A stretch of DNA of 64,000 nt from Pseudomonas graminis (GCF_002093745.1 NZ_MTSB01000021.1:25488-89487); one strand, 5' to 3'. Counted from the stretch's first letter, positions 27,723 through 37,425 are shown. The notes: generated by a model from the letters alone, not told the origin. Numbers and translations are program-made.

Positions 27723-28696
27723 TGAGCGTCGTACTTACCGCGCGCGACCTTACCCGTCACTACGAAGTCTCCCGCGGCCTGTTCAAGGGAACAGCGCTGG
27801 TGCGTGCGCTTAACGGGGTGTCTTTCGAACTGGAAGCCGGCAAGACCCTGGCTGTGGTCGGCGAGTCCGGTTGTGGCAAGTCGACCCTGGCCCGCGCGCT
27901 GACGCTGATCGAGGAGCCTTCGTCCGGTTCGCTGAAAATCGCCGGCCAGGAAGTGGCCGGTGCCAGCAAGTCCGAGCGCAAGCAATTGCGCAAGGACGTG
28001 CAGATGGTTTTCCAGAGCCCTTACGCGTCGCTCAATCCGCGCCAGAAAGTCGGTGATCAGCTCGGCGAGCCGCTGTTGATCAACACCCAGCTGTCAGCAG
28101 CAGAGCGCCGTGAAAAAGTGCAGGCCATGATGGCTCAGGTCGGCTTGCGCCCTGAACACTATCAGCGTTACCCGCACATGTTTTCCGGTGGTCAGCGTCA
28201 GCGTATCGCGCTGGCCAGGGCGATGATGCTGCAACCCAAAGTGCTGGTGGCGGATGAGCCGACTTCGGCGCTGGACGTGTCGATCCAGGCTCAGGTGCTG
28301 AACCTGTTCATGGACCTGCAGAAGGAATTCAACACGGCTTACGTGTTCATCTCCCATAACCTGTCAGTGGTGCGTCATGTCGCGGACACGGTGTTGGTGA
28401 TGTACCTGGGTCGCCCTGCGGAAATGGGTCCCAAGGACGAGATCTATAACCGCCCGCTGCACCCGTACACACAGGCACTGTTGTCAGCGACGCCGACCAT
28501 TCACCCGGACCCGCTCAAGCCGAAGATCAAGATCGTCGGCGAGTTGCCCAACCCGCTCAACCCGCCAAGCGGCTGCGCTTTCCACAAGCGCTGCCCCTAC
28601 GCGACCGAGCGTTGCGCAACCGACGTGCCGGAACTGAGGCTGGTGGATAATCGCCAGGTGGCGTGCCACTACGCCGAGCAGTTTGTGGCGGCGTAA
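27722..28696 (+). CDS. dppF: dipeptide ABC transporter ATP-binding protein
   Basis: Cytoplasmic ATPase of 324 residues, partner of DppD. Walker A is GESGCGKST, Q-loop VFQSPYASLNPRQ, signature FSGGQRQRIALARA and Walker B VLVADEPTSALD. The C-terminal extension has GCAFHKRCPYATERC, again with the cysteine pattern of the family. AGGAGGTGGCGTA provides a strong ribosome binding site inside the end of dppD, so the pair is translationally coupled. It is the last gene of the peptide locus. Confidence 0.95.
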   Translation: MSVVLTARDLTRHYEVSRGLFKGTALVRALNGVSFELEAGKTLAVVGESGCGKSTLARALTLIEEPSSGSLKIAGQEVAGASKSERKQLRKDVQMVFQSPYASLNPRQKVGDQLGEPLLINTQLSAAERREKVQAMMAQVGLRPEHYQRYPHMFSGGQRQRIALARAMMLQPKVLVADEPTSALDVSIQAQVLNLFMDLQKEFNTAYVFISHNLSVVRHVADTVLVMYLGRPAEMGPKDEIYNRPLHPYTQALLSATPTIHPDPLKPKIKIVGELPNPLNPPSGCAFHKRCPYATERCATDVPELRLVDNRQVACHYAEQFVAA

Positions 28697-28715
28697 GCGC
28701 AAGCGACAAGACTAT

Positions 28716-28772
28716 CGTGCCTACGCTCAAGCGTAGGCACGCGGTTCTGGACACTCCGCGTCCGATCTTCGC
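28716..28772. repeat. dispersed intergenic palindromic repeat, copy 1
   Basis: Perfect 10-bp stem GTGCCTACGC/GCGTAGGCAC (28717-28740), then GGTTCTGGACACTCCGCGTCC. The right part matches the elements at 41047-41182 and 56112-56167. It lies between the converging dppF and PepSY reductase genes and may act as a terminator for both. Confidence 0.65.
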
Positions 28773-28775
28773 CAG

Positions 28776-31319
28776 TCAATACACATCCCGCCGATACCGA
28801 CCCTGCTCGATCAGTTCGCTGACCGCCGCCGCGCCCAAGACCTCGTTCAACACCTGATCCACGCCCGCCGCCATCCCCAGCAAGCTGCCGCAGATGTAGA
28901 TCGCCGCGCCGTTATCCAGCCATGCACGCACGTCATCCGCAGCTTCGTGCAAACGGTCCTGCACGTAGATTTTTTCAGCCTGATCACGCGAGAACGCCAG
29001 ATCCAGTCGTGTCAGGTGACCCGACTCAAGCCAGCCCTCAAGCTCAGCGCCACAGTGAAAGTCGTGTGCGCGGTTGCGTTCACCGAATAGCAGCCAGTTG
29101 CGCACCTGCCCTTGGGCGATGCGGGCCTTGAGCAGGCTGCGCAAACCCGCCAACCCCGTGCCGTTGCCCAGCAGAATGAGAGGGACAGGTTCTGCCGGCA
29201 GGTGAAAGCTGCTGTTGCGACGTAGCCGCAGGTTGACAGCACTGTCGAGTGACACATGCTCGGTCAGCCAGCCGGAGCCAAGCCCCAGGCTGCCGTCAGG
29301 ATGAACTTCCTGGCGCACGACCAGTTGCAGGCAGCCGTCCTCGGGGATCGACGCAATGGAATACTCACGGGCGGACAGCGGTGCCAGCGCATCCACCAGC
29401 GCCTGCGCATGCAGCCCCACAAAATGCGCCCGGTTCTGCGGCAACTGGCGGCTGGCCAGCGCCTGAACAAGCGGCTCCTGCAACCCGTCGACCTGAACGT
29501 GAGTCAAAGGGTCGATGCCCAACCCGTTGAGAAACTGCTCGATCACAGACGCCACGTTTCGAGGCATGACTTCAACCAGATCGCCCGCCTGCCACGTGGC
29601 TGGCCCGGAGGCAATCAGGTCCAGCAGGTACACCTTCGAGCCGCTGCTGCCCGGATTCAAATGCTCGCGACGCGCCAGGGTCCAGTTCTCGAAAACCGGG
29701 GCCAGCCAATGGCTCGATTGTGGTACGGAACCGGTCAGTTGCCCGAGTTGCTGCTGCCACTGCTGCAAGGCTGCGGGATCGACTTTGTCCACTTCCACAG
29801 GCGCGAACAACGTAAGCGCACCGCACTCCGTCAGCCAGTCATGCAGACGGTGGGCAAAACCGCAGAAATGCGGATACTGCCGGTCCCCCAGTGCCAATAT
29901 CGCGTAATTGAGTTTGCCCAGCGACAGCGAGCGCCCCAGCAATCTGCGCTCGAAGCCTCGGGCGCTGTCTGGTGCCTCGCCTTCACCGAACGTGCTGACG
30001 ATAAACAGTATGTTATGGCTTTTGCCGAGGTCATCTTCGCTCAGGTCACCCAGGCGTTTCACGCGCACCGGCAATCCTGAAGCCTGCACCTGGCCGGCAG
30101 TCTGCCAGGCCAATTGCTCGGCAAAACCGCTCTGACTGGCAAAACAGATGAGCCATGAAGCTGCGTCATCCGGACCATCAACCGCCACATCACGACGTGC
30201 GCTTTCGATATCACGCTTCTTGCGCCGTCGATCCAGGTACAGCAGCCACCCGGTAATAAAAAACACCGGCATCATCAGCGCTGCACCCGTCATGATGAGT
30301 CGGCCGACCAGGCCGAAGTAGCTGCCCACGTGCAGCGCGTAATTGCTGGCCAGCAATTGCTCGCCGAAGCGGTGCTCGGCATAGCGCGACACCGCGCTGA
30401 CCTGGCCGCTGGCCGGATCCAGCGTGATGCTGTTCAGCGCACGCGAGTGGGGCGAATCTTCAAGCAGGTAGAAAACAGTGGCAGGTTGACCACCTGCAGC
30501 CGGCAAACGCAGGTTATAGGCGCGCAGCCCAGGCCCGGCAGTTTTCTGGATGCTGTCCCAGACCGCCGCATAATTCACCGACAACGGTTTGTGACCCACG
30601 CTAGTAGGCGGTGCAGCGCCGGCCTCCTCCACCGCCCCGCGCCCCAGCAACGTGTTCAGGCCATTGCTCACCCAGTCGTAAGACCAGGTCAACCCGGTGA
30701 TTGCGAACAGCAAGTAGAACAACAGGCACCATGTGCCGAAAACAGAATGCAGGTCCCAGTTGAAACTACGGCCCTTCTTCGCCCAGTCAACGGTCAGCCA
30801 GACGCGCCAGCTCAGCGTCTGGCGAGGCCAGCGCAGGTAGAGCCCGGACAGGCAAAAAAACACCAGTATCAGCGTACAGGCCGCCGTTATTTGCTTGCCA
30901 AACTCGCCCAGCGCCAGATAACGATGCAGTTTCAGAACGAAATCGAAAAAGCCTTCACCCACGGCATTGCCTTTCAGCTCGCCGGTGTAAGGGTCGAAGT
31001 TACGTTTGGGGCCTCGGCGCTCGCCGGGTTGGGGGGTAAAAAACACTTGGGCTACACGGTTACCGGTCGTTTCGACCCGCAAGATGGCGACAGTAAGGCC
31101 GGTAGCGGCTTCCAGTTTACGCACCAGCTCAATGGGCGGCAGCGTAGTGCCCTGCGCGTCGACGAACAGCACATCCGGATTCAACGCATCCAGAATCTCG
31201 TCCTCGAACGAATACAGCGCGCCGGTAATGCCCATCAGGGTCAAAACCAGACCTGCCGTGATTCCAAAGAACCAGTGCATCTGAAACAGGGCCTTTTTCA
31301 ACACACTCGTTACTCTCAC
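28776..31319 (-). CDS. PepSY-TM / flavodoxin / FNR fusion reductase (siderophore-iron reductase type)
   Basis: Membrane flavoprotein of about 847 residues. Residues 1-370 form a PepSY-TM domain with four strong helices and paired histidines ([37 protein letters not shown]) that probably hold haem. Residues about 390-530 are a flavodoxin domain ([20 protein letters not shown]) and 550-847 a ferredoxin-NADP reductase-like domain ([32 protein letters not shown]). I infer NADPH to flavin to haem electron flow that reduces Fe(III) in the periplasm, as for siderophore reductases. The first in-frame start is GTG 31319; GTG 31304 is possible and no ATG occurs before residue 14. The neighbour speC matches the P. 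aeruginosa PA4513-PA4519 neighbourhood as I recall it. Confidence 0.85.
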   Translation of the reverse strand: MRVTSVLKKALFQMHWFFGITAGLVLTLMGITGALYSFEDEILDALNPDVLFVDAQGTTLPPIELVRKLEAATGLTVAILRVETTGNRVAQVFFTPQPGERRGPKRNFDPYTGELKGNAVGEGFFDFVLKLHRYLALGEFGKQITAACTLILVFFCLSGLYLRWPRQTLSWRVWLTVDWAKKGRSFNWDLHSVFGTWCLLFYLLFAITGLTWSYDWVSNGLNTLLGRGAVEEAGAAPPTSVGHKPLSVNYAAVWDSIQKTAGPGLRAYNLRLPAAGGQPATVFYLLEDSPHSRALNSITLDPASGQVSAVSRYAEHRFGEQLLASNYALHVGSYFGLVGRLIMTGAALMMPVFFITGWLLYLDRRRKKRDIESARRDVAVDGPDDAASWLICFASQSGFAEQLAWQTAGQVQASGLPVRVKRLGDLSEDDLGKSHNILFIVSTFGEGEAPDSARGFERRLLGRSLSLGKLNYAILALGDRQYPHFCGFAHRLHDWLTECGALTLFAPVEVDKVDPAALQQWQQQLGQLTGSVPQSSHWLAPVFENWTLARREHLNPGSSGSKVYLLDLIASGPATWQAGDLVEVMPRNVASVIEQFLNGLGIDPLTHVQVDGLQEPLVQALASRQLPQNRAHFVGLHAQALVDALAPLSAREYSIASIPEDGCLQLVVRQEVHPDGSLGLGSGWLTEHVSLDSAVNLRLRRNSSFHLPAEPVPLILLGNGTGLAGLRSLLKARIAQGQVRNWLLFGERNRAHDFHCGAELEGWLESGHLTRLDLAFSRDQAEKIYVQDRLHEAADDVRAWLDNGAAIYICGSLLGMAAGVDQVLNEVLGAAAVSELIEQGRYRRDVY

Positions 31320-31455
31320 TCACCTGCGCGGCGCAATTAATGCACTGACGAGGACTGAAGTGCCTGCATCAGCGCCCTTGATGAAAAGACGACAATAACG
31401 TCGTCATTACCGTACTTCTCAGTACTTCGAGGCTTGAACATCTATTTTTTCGAAC

Positions 31456-31485
31456 AAAAAAAAACCCATTTTCATGGGTTTTTTT
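31456..31485. terminator. bidirectional rho-independent terminator
   Basis: Stem ACCCAT/ATGGGT (31464-31479, loop TTTC) flanked by an A-run on the left and a T-run on the right, so it reads as a terminator on both strands. It serves speC, 13 bp after its stop. Confidence 0.9.
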
Positions 31486-31498
31486 CTGACACCAGGTT

Positions 31499-32662
31499 TT
31501 ACAGGTAGAACGATTTCAATGGCGGGAAACCGTTGAATTCCACGGCGCTGTAACTGGTGGTGTAGGCACCGGTCGACAACCAGTACATGCGGTCACCGAT
31601 GGCCAGGTTGAGTGGCAGGCCATACTTGTAGTTCTCGTACATGATGTCGGCGCTGTCGCAGGTCGGGCCGGCGATGACCACTTCTTCCATCTCGCCCTTC
31701 TTCTCGGTCCAGATCGGAAACTTGATGGCTTCGTCCATGGTTTCGATCAGGCCGGAGAACTTGCCCACGTCGGTGTAGACCCAACGCTCGACGGCGGTAC
31801 GCGATTTGCGCGCGACCAATACAACTTCGCTGACCAGAATACCGGCATTGGAGATCAGCGAACGGCCTGGCTCCAAAATGATTTCCGGCAGGTCATCACC
31901 GAAGTCTTCCTTCAGGAAGCGGATGATTTCTTCGGCGTAGGTTTCCAGGCTGTTGGTCCGGGTGATGTAGTTGGCCGGGAAGCCGCCACCCATGTTGATC
32001 AGCTTGAGAACGATGCCGTCTTCTTCTTTCAGGCGTTCGAAGATCACTTTGACCTTGGCGATGGCAGCGTCCCATACGCTGATGTCGCGCTGCTGCGAAC
32101 CCACGTGGAACGAGATACCGTAAGGCACCAGACCCAGGTCGCGAGCGAGAATCAGCAGGTCCATCGCCATGTCGGTCTGGCAGCCGAATTTGCGCGACAA
32201 AGGCCAGTCGGCAGTGGTCGAGCCTTCGGTCAGGATGCGCACGTAGACCTTCGAACCCGGTGCCGCCTTGGCAATGTTGCGCAGGTCAGCTTCGGAGTCG
32301 GTTGCAAACAGACGAACTCCCTTCTCGTAGAAGTAGCGGATGTCCTTGGATTTCTTGATGGTGTTGCCGTAGCTCATGCGCTCAGGGCCGACGCCGCAGC
32401 TCAGCACCTTGTCCAGCTCGTAGATCGACGCGATGTCGAAGCTCGAACCCTTGTCCTTGAGCAGATTGATGACTTCAACGGCCGGGTTGGCCTTGACGGC
32501 GTAGTACACCTTGGCGAATTCGAAGCCCGCACGCAGGTCGTCATAAGCCTTGCTGATGATGGCGGTATCAATGACCACGAACGGCGTTTCTTGCTTGTCA
32601 GCGAACGCCTTCATTTTCTTGAAGGTGTCGGCTGAATAGTAGTCTTCGACATTGATCGACAT
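31499..32662 (-). CDS. speC: ornithine decarboxylase (alanine-racemase fold)
   Basis: Cytoplasmic PLP enzyme of 387 residues that decarboxylates ornithine to putrescine. It belongs to the fold-III (eukaryotic-type) decarboxylases, not the large E. coli SpeC type. PLP lysine K57 is in YYAVKANP; the phosphate-binding glycines are in NMGGGFPANY, EPGRSL follows, and the active-site cysteine is in GPTCDSADIMYE (about residue 335). ATG 32662 has ATCAGGAGTTCCAGCAGT upstream; the longer frame to 32752 is unlikely. The upstream leader contains a terminator hairpin (32770-32803), suggesting premature termination as a control. Confidence 0.93.
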   Translation of the reverse strand: MSINVEDYYSADTFKKMKAFADKQETPFVVIDTAIISKAYDDLRAGFEFAKVYYAVKANPAVEVINLLKDKGSSFDIASIYELDKVLSCGVGPERMSYGNTIKKSKDIRYFYEKGVRLFATDSEADLRNIAKAAPGSKVYVRILTEGSTTADWPLSRKFGCQTDMAMDLLILARDLGLVPYGISFHVGSQQRDISVWDAAIAKVKVIFERLKEEDGIVLKLINMGGGFPANYITRTNSLETYAEEIIRFLKEDFGDDLPEIILEPGRSLISNAGILVSEVVLVARKSRTAVERWVYTDVGKFSGLIETMDEAIKFPIWTEKKGEMEEVVIAGPTCDSADIMYENYKYGLPLNLAIGDRMYWLSTGAYTTSYSAVEFNGFPPLKSFYL

Positions 32663-32769
32663 ACTGCTGGAACTCCTGATGGCAAACGGTATTGGTAAAG
32701 GGGTGCAAATGAACGCCCTCCGTATCCCCACTTTGGTTCGCCTACTTCCCAAGGCATGTCGCCGAAAGC

Positions 32770-32803
32770 AAAAAGGCCACTGAAGGGCTGCCTTCCTGGC
32801 CTT
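32770..32803 (-). terminator. terminator hairpin in the leader upstream of speC
   Basis: On the minus strand AAGGCCA/TGGCCTT outer stem encloses GAAGG/CCTTC with a four-base loop, then TTTTTGC. It sits 108-141 bp upstream of the speC ATG on the coding strand, with no gene recognised between it and 33096. The whole 434-bp gap (32663-33096) holds only this hairpin and an inverted repeat CTGTCAG/CTGACAG near 33019-33035. Confidence 0.7.
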
Positions 32804-33096
32804 GCTGTCTCGTCGTCAGTACTTGAGCCGGATGGATCGTTTCCAGCATGGACGTTCGGCGCGAACTTTAGGACTTGAGGGGCCGGAGATCAACAAAAAA
32901 TGTCGCGTTTCTGCACGGGGCGCTTGAGTTGCCTCGTCAAGGACCTGTTTAACCGACCTGCATGACAACCAGATGTTCCCCTGTGGGCAGAATCGGCGAC
33001 CACACAAGGGCAGACAGACCTGTCAGTTCTGACAGTAGACGGCTGGCCCGCCCGCGCGCCCAATGAACCCCAACCCCCTCTTTTCAGGTAACGATC

Positions 33097-35562
33097 ATGG
33101 ACGACCGACACCTTCACGGCGCGAGTTCCGTTGCGCCCAATGCCGTTCAGGCACCGGCCCGGTGGCATGCCTATGGATTCGGCTCCGCCGAACATCACCG
33201 CCTACGGCAGGCACGGGCCTTGAGACACACCGACTATCAGCCCACCAATATTTATGTAACGAAAGGCGATCGGCTGGAAATAACAGCAATCAGTCTGTAC
33301 ATGGATCAGGTGTCCGCAGTGATCGGGGTGCCGGAACTGGAGACGCCGACCTCGTACCCGCTGAAACGCGGGCTGAACGTTCTTGTGGCTACCAACACAG
33401 GCCTGCTGGGCTTTACCAATCTGGACCTGCTCGGCCACGTGGCTCTGGACATAACGGGCCAGTACAGGCATGTACCGTTTTTCAGACCCGACATGACCCA
33501 CCTTGAATGGGAACAGCAAATGGCGCAGTACAGCGATGCGCCAATCGTGCTGCTCACCAGTCCCAGAGCCATCATCGTAGTGCGCTATCAGAGCGCACGG
33601 CTCTACCTGAAGGATCCTGTAAGGCTGATGGTCAATTACGATGATGCTATTCGGGCACAGGACGGTATTTCTGGCGTGACGGGTTATGGCGCAGCAGAGT
33701 GGGCGGTCGACCCCAATAAACACTTCTACGTGGAAGCGAACCAGCTCTACATGTTTGCCACTCACGGCCACATGGGATTTAACGGTTCAGATGCGCTGAT
33801 ACTCTTGCTGTCAACCGCGCCTGCCGACGGCTGGGGCCCCTGGCACGAAAGCGGCCATCAACGGCAACTCTCACCCATGACGTGGGGCACAGGCACGGGA
33901 ATGACAGAGGTCACGGTCAACCTGTACTCGATGGCGAGCCAAGAGTTTTTTCAGGGTCGTGCTACAGGCGTAGACTCCAGTTACCCCGCGATGAAAGAGT
34001 ATTTGGCCAATAGCCACAGAGATTACAACACCCTCAAGGAAGCCGGGCACAAGCTCGTGATGCTCTGGCAGTTGCGCCTGACCTTCGGCACGTCGTTCTA
34101 TCCACAACTGCACCAGCGCTATCGGCTCATGCACAACCCGCCGACGATAAGCGATGATAAAGCGCAACGTTTCATCGTCGAAACCTCTTTGCTGAGCCAC
34201 GTCAACCTGACGGAATTCTTTGACCGCTGGGGACTGTACCCAACGCTGGAAACGCTCCGGCAGATTGCAGACTTGCCTGCGCTTGCACTCCCCATCTGGG
34301 AAACCGACGCCACAACGACGTTCCCGATCCACCTTCAGGTATCCCGCTACATTCCAGAGCTGGCCCCTATACGGTCCAGCCTGACTGCCACATTTCAGGA
34401 CAGAATAACGTTTACAGTGGCCGATGAGTGGTACAAGCCCTACCGTTACGAGATGACCATCAATGGCGTTGTGGTGGCGTCGGTCGATAACGGTGTGTGT
34501 AGCCATTGCACCGCTTATGTCGAGGAAGGCACTGCGGTTGTCGAAAGCAGCGCCACACTTACGAGCGGGGATCATGCCGCCGTCAATGTGTATGTCGGCG
34601 GGGAGCATTTCATGTTATCCAGCACGGCATCGCGGCCCATACTCCTGTTCAATATCAACGCATTGTTTACCGATGAACGCTGCACTGAACTCAGGCCCGG
34701 TGTCACGCAATTCAGACTGGACGTACTGTTCGACAACCTGGACGAAGGCCAGACCGATGAGCTGCACAGCCGCCTGCTACACCGCGCACAGCTTTTACTG
34801 CTGCAAAAAACAATCAGCTATGTGCTCATCGGTGCGGGCCTGATACAGGTCACCTTCGAAGATGAGGCATTCAAGGGTTATGACTACGCCATACAGTACG
34901 GCAACCCACCTTACGCAACGCTTGAAAAAGGCATTCCCCACAGTTCTGAATTGAACCGGAACACCTGGACACATGTCGGCGGGGTCGGCCATCAAGAAGT
35001 CCTAATCACCGCCAAAGGCCAGACCGGTAAAACGTACACGCTGTTTTCCGGCACCGTCGAGCAGGCAAAACTGGCGTTGCCTATCCGCGAACTGTTTACC
35101 GACACGGCGATGACGATGCTGTCGGCCCATGCTGACCAGGCAGCCATTGATGCGCTTTACCTGACGGTAAACGGCAACCCTGCCATCACGCCGACAAACC
35201 GGGCGGCCTATCGTTCGTACCTGAGTAAAGCCCAACGATTTTTATTGCAAAAGACCATCGCGCGAATCGTCAGAACAGCCAACGTTCTGGACGTTTACTT
35301 TGAGGGAGATATGTTCAAACAGCATAATTACAAGCTGTACGTTAACAACCTCTACGCGTCCGAGGTCACCCAAGGTCAACCTTACTATTCAAGCCTGAAC
35401 AACAGGGTCTGGAGCAGCAGCGAAGGTTTTGATGGCGATGATCACTGCACAGTCATCATCGACCATAGGGGGGTCGAAATAATGCTTTACGAAAGCCATG
35501 CCGCCGACACCGCAACGGCGTCGGCCTCACGAGACAGTAACATCACGCACTGCAATCTGTAG
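33097..35562 (+). CDS. enhancin-like M60 zinc metallopeptidase
   Basis: Protein of 821 residues of the viral-enhancin/M60 peptidase family, whose members cut mucins and other glycoproteins. The zinc motif is HESGHQRQ (H251, E252, H255), followed by E271 in MTEVTVN, fitting the family pattern HExGHxxQ(8-28)E. An N-terminal beta-rich domain precedes it (IYVTKGDRLEITA, TSYPLKRGLNVLVA). The C-terminal third holds two tandem repeats, each a helical unit ending in LLQKTI (near residues 565-575 and 710-725) then a small beta domain (GYDYAIQYGNPPYATLEKG; NYKLYVNNLYASEVTQG). No signal peptide is seen, so export is unclear. Several ATA and AGA codons, rare in neighbouring genes, suggest acquisition. 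ATG 33097 follows CAGGTAACGATC. Confidence 0.85.
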   Translation: MDDRHLHGASSVAPNAVQAPARWHAYGFGSAEHHRLRQARALRHTDYQPTNIYVTKGDRLEITAISLYMDQVSAVIGVPELETPTSYPLKRGLNVLVATNTGLLGFTNLDLLGHVALDITGQYRHVPFFRPDMTHLEWEQQMAQYSDAPIVLLTSPRAIIVVRYQSARLYLKDPVRLMVNYDDAIRAQDGISGVTGYGAAEWAVDPNKHFYVEANQLYMFATHGHMGFNGSDALILLLSTAPADGWGPWHESGHQRQLSPMTWGTGTGMTEVTVNLYSMASQEFFQGRATGVDSSYPAMKEYLANSHRDYNTLKEAGHKLVMLWQLRLTFGTSFYPQLHQRYRLMHNPPTISDDKAQRFIVETSLLSHVNLTEFFDRWGLYPTLETLRQIADLPALALPIWETDATTTFPIHLQVSRYIPELAPIRSSLTATFQDRITFTVADEWYKPYRYEMTINGVVVASVDNGVCSHCTAYVEEGTAVVESSATLTSGDHAAVNVYVGGEHFMLSSTASRPILLFNINALFTDERCTELRPGVTQFRLDVLFDNLDEGQTDELHSRLLHRAQLLLLQKTISYVLIGAGLIQVTFEDEAFKGYDYAIQYGNPPYATLEKGIPHSSELNRNTWTHVGGVGHQEVLITAKGQTGKTYTLFSGTVEQAKLALPIRELFTDTAMTMLSAHADQAAIDALYLTVNGNPAITPTNRAAYRSYLSKAQRFLLQKTIARIVRTANVLDVYFEGDMFKQHNYKLYVNNLYASEVTQGQPYYSSLNNRVWSSSEGFDGDDHCTVIIDHRGVEIMLYESHAADTATASASRDSNITHCNL

Positions 35563-35578
35563 CCCCCGTAGTCTTATG

Positions 35579-35609
35579 ATTACCGCCAGTCGCAAAGACC
35601 GGCGGTAAT
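35579..35609. terminator. hairpin between converging enhancin-like and opuCA genes
   Basis: Nine-bp stem ATTACCGCC/GGCGGTAAT with an inner GTC/GAC pairing. It lies 16 bp after one stop codon and 8 bp before the other, without T-runs. Confidence 0.55.
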
Positions 35610-35617
35610 ACGGCAAC

Positions 35618-36775
35618 TCAGGAAGCTACTTGGTCGGCTGGCGAAACAATACTGGTCTTCATCCCGCGCGAACGGCCCGAGCTCAAGTAAGCCGCAATGG
35701 ACTCTTGCGTCACTTCGCCCAGGAACACGTTCTCGGCGTCCAGCACCGGCAGCCAGGCGCGGTTGAACTCGTACATGCGCGACAGCAGGATGCGCAAGTG
35801 CTCGTCGTATGCCGCCGTGGCGTTGAATTCGCGCAGGAATTGCGCGCAGGTGCCTTGCTGGCGATGCAGGTCACGACGACGCACATAGCCCATTGCCTTG
35901 TTTTCGCTGTCGGTCACAACGATATAGCGACGGTCGTTTTCGTCCATCACGTCCAGTGCATCGGCCACCGGGGTTTCCGGGCTGACGGACGGCGCGTTGT
36001 CGGCGGCGTCTTCGGCCTTGACCAGCAGCAGGCGCTTGAGGGTGCTGTCCTGACCGACGAAGCTGCTGACGAAGTCGTCAGCCGGATGCGCGAGCAAGGT
36101 GTCCGGGTGGTCGATCTGCAACAACTTGCCGCCACGGAAAATTGCGATCTTGTCGCCCAGCTTGATGGCTTCATCGATGTCGTGGCTGACCATGATCACG
36201 GTCTTGTTCAGCGCCCGCTGCATCTCGAAGAACTCGTTCTGGATCATTTCACGGTTGATCGGGTCGACCGCACCGAACGGCTCGTCCATCAACAGCAACG
36301 GCGCGTCAGCGGCCAGTGCTCGGATGACACCGATACGCTGTTGCTGACCACCGGACAATTCACGCGGATAGCGATGCAGGTACTGCTTGGGTTCAAGCTT
36401 GATCATACTCATCAGTTCGCGCGCACGGTCGTGGCAACGCTGCTTGTCCCAGCCCAGCAATTTGGGCACGACCACGATGTTCTCTTCGATGGTCATGTTC
36501 GGGAACAGACCAATCTGCTGAATCACGTAGCCGATGTTGCGACGCAGGGTCACTTCATCCAGGCCGGTCGTGTCTTCGCCATTGATCAGCACCTTGCCGG
36601 AAGTCGGCATGATCAGACGGTTGATCATTTTCAGCGTGGTGCTCTTGCCGCAGCCCGACGGGCCGAGGAAGACGCAGATTTCGCCTTCGTTGACCGTGAG
36701 GCTGACCGAATCGACAGCCTTCACTTCTTTGCCGTTGCTCTGGAAAGTCTTGGAGAGGTTCTGGAGTTCGATCAT
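35618..36775 (-). CDS. opuCA: osmoprotectant ABC transporter ATP-binding protein
   Basis: Cytoplasmic ATPase of 385 residues for glycine betaine/choline-type uptake. Walker A is GPSGCGKST, signature LSGGQQQRIGVIRAL and Walker B LLLMDEPFGAVD. Residues about 265-370 form a CBS-domain pair (PVADALDVMDENDRRYIVV, AWLPVLDAENVFLGEV), the element that senses ionic strength in OpuA/OpuC-type transporters. ATG 36775 follows AAAGGATTACTGA and overlaps the opuCB stop by 4 bp. It is the last gene of the four-gene operon. OpuC has been studied in P. syringae as an osmoprotectant importer. Confidence 0.9.
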   Translation of the reverse strand: MIELQNLSKTFQSNGKEVKAVDSVSLTVNEGEICVFLGPSGCGKSTTLKMINRLIMPTSGKVLINGEDTTGLDEVTLRRNIGYVIQQIGLFPNMTIEENIVVVPKLLGWDKQRCHDRARELMSMIKLEPKQYLHRYPRELSGGQQQRIGVIRALAADAPLLLMDEPFGAVDPINREMIQNEFFEMQRALNKTVIMVSHDIDEAIKLGDKIAIFRGGKLLQIDHPDTLLAHPADDFVSSFVGQDSTLKRLLLVKAEDAADNAPSVSPETPVADALDVMDENDRRYIVVTDSENKAMGYVRRRDLHRQQGTCAQFLREFNATAAYDEHLRILLSRMYEFNRAWLPVLDAENVFLGEVTQESIAAYLSSGRSRGMKTSIVSPADQVAS

Positions 36776-37425
36776 TTCAGTAATCCTTTTGGAGTCAGCG
36801 TGCGTTGCAGCCATTGCAGGAGCAGGTCGGCGATGATGGCCAGAATGCTGACCAGTACCGCGCCGACGATCAGCATCGACATATCGCTGCGGCTGATTGA
36901 AGCGAGAATAAGTACACCCAGACCACCGGCACCGATGGTCGCGGCGATGGTCATGACACCGATGTTCATCACCACGGCGGTGCGTACACCAGCCAGAATC
37001 ACGGGCACCGCAATAGGCAGTTCAACCATGCGCAGGCGCTGGCCGAACGTCATGCCGATGCCTTTGGCGGCTTCGCGAATACCCGGTTCCACACCCGTCA
37101 GGGCCAGGTAGGTATTGCGCATGATCGGCAGCAGCGAGTAGAGAAACACTGCGGTGATCGCCGGCATCGGGCCGAGGCCCTGACCGAACTTCGAATAGAA
37201 CGGCAGCAGCAGGCCGAACAAGGCAATCGACGGCACCGTCAGCAACACGGTGGCGCTGGCTTGCAACGGGCCGGCCAGTGCCGGAAAGCGCGTCATCAGC
37301 ACGCCCAGCGGCACACCGACCACGATGGCCAGCGTTACAGCGATGCCGACCAGCGTGATGTGCTGCCAGGTCAGGTGCAGAACCTGTGCCCAGTCAAGAT
37401 GGGAGAAGGCGCTCAAAAAACTCAT
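36772..37425 (-). CDS. opuCB: osmoprotectant ABC transporter permease
   Basis: Inner-membrane permease of 217 residues with about six helices and the EAA-like loop LTGVEPGIREAAKGIGMTFGQRLRMVELP typical of OpuCB/OpuCD. AAGGAGACGAT precedes ATG 37425. It overlaps opuCA by 4 bp and follows opuCC by 13 bp, so all are co-translated closely. Confidence 0.9.
   Translation of the reverse strand: MSFLSAFSHLDWAQVLHLTWQHITLVGIAVTLAIVVGVPLGVLMTRFPALAGPLQASATVLLTVPSIALFGLLLPFYSKFGQGLGPMPAITAVFLYSLLPIMRNTYLALTGVEPGIREAAKGIGMTFGQRLRMVELPIAVPVILAGVRTAVVMNIGVMTIAATIGAGGLGVLILASISRSDMSMLIVGAVLVSILAIIADLLLQWLQRTLTPKGLLK

Noticed and set aside
32816-33007. Short minus-strand open frame upstream of speC
   Set aside because: No ribosome binding site and unlikely composition; the region is better explained as leader or non-coding RNA.
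35630-37111. Plus-strand open frame (493 codons) across opuCA and opuCB
   Set aside because: Runs antisense through two certain, translationally coupled transporter genes.
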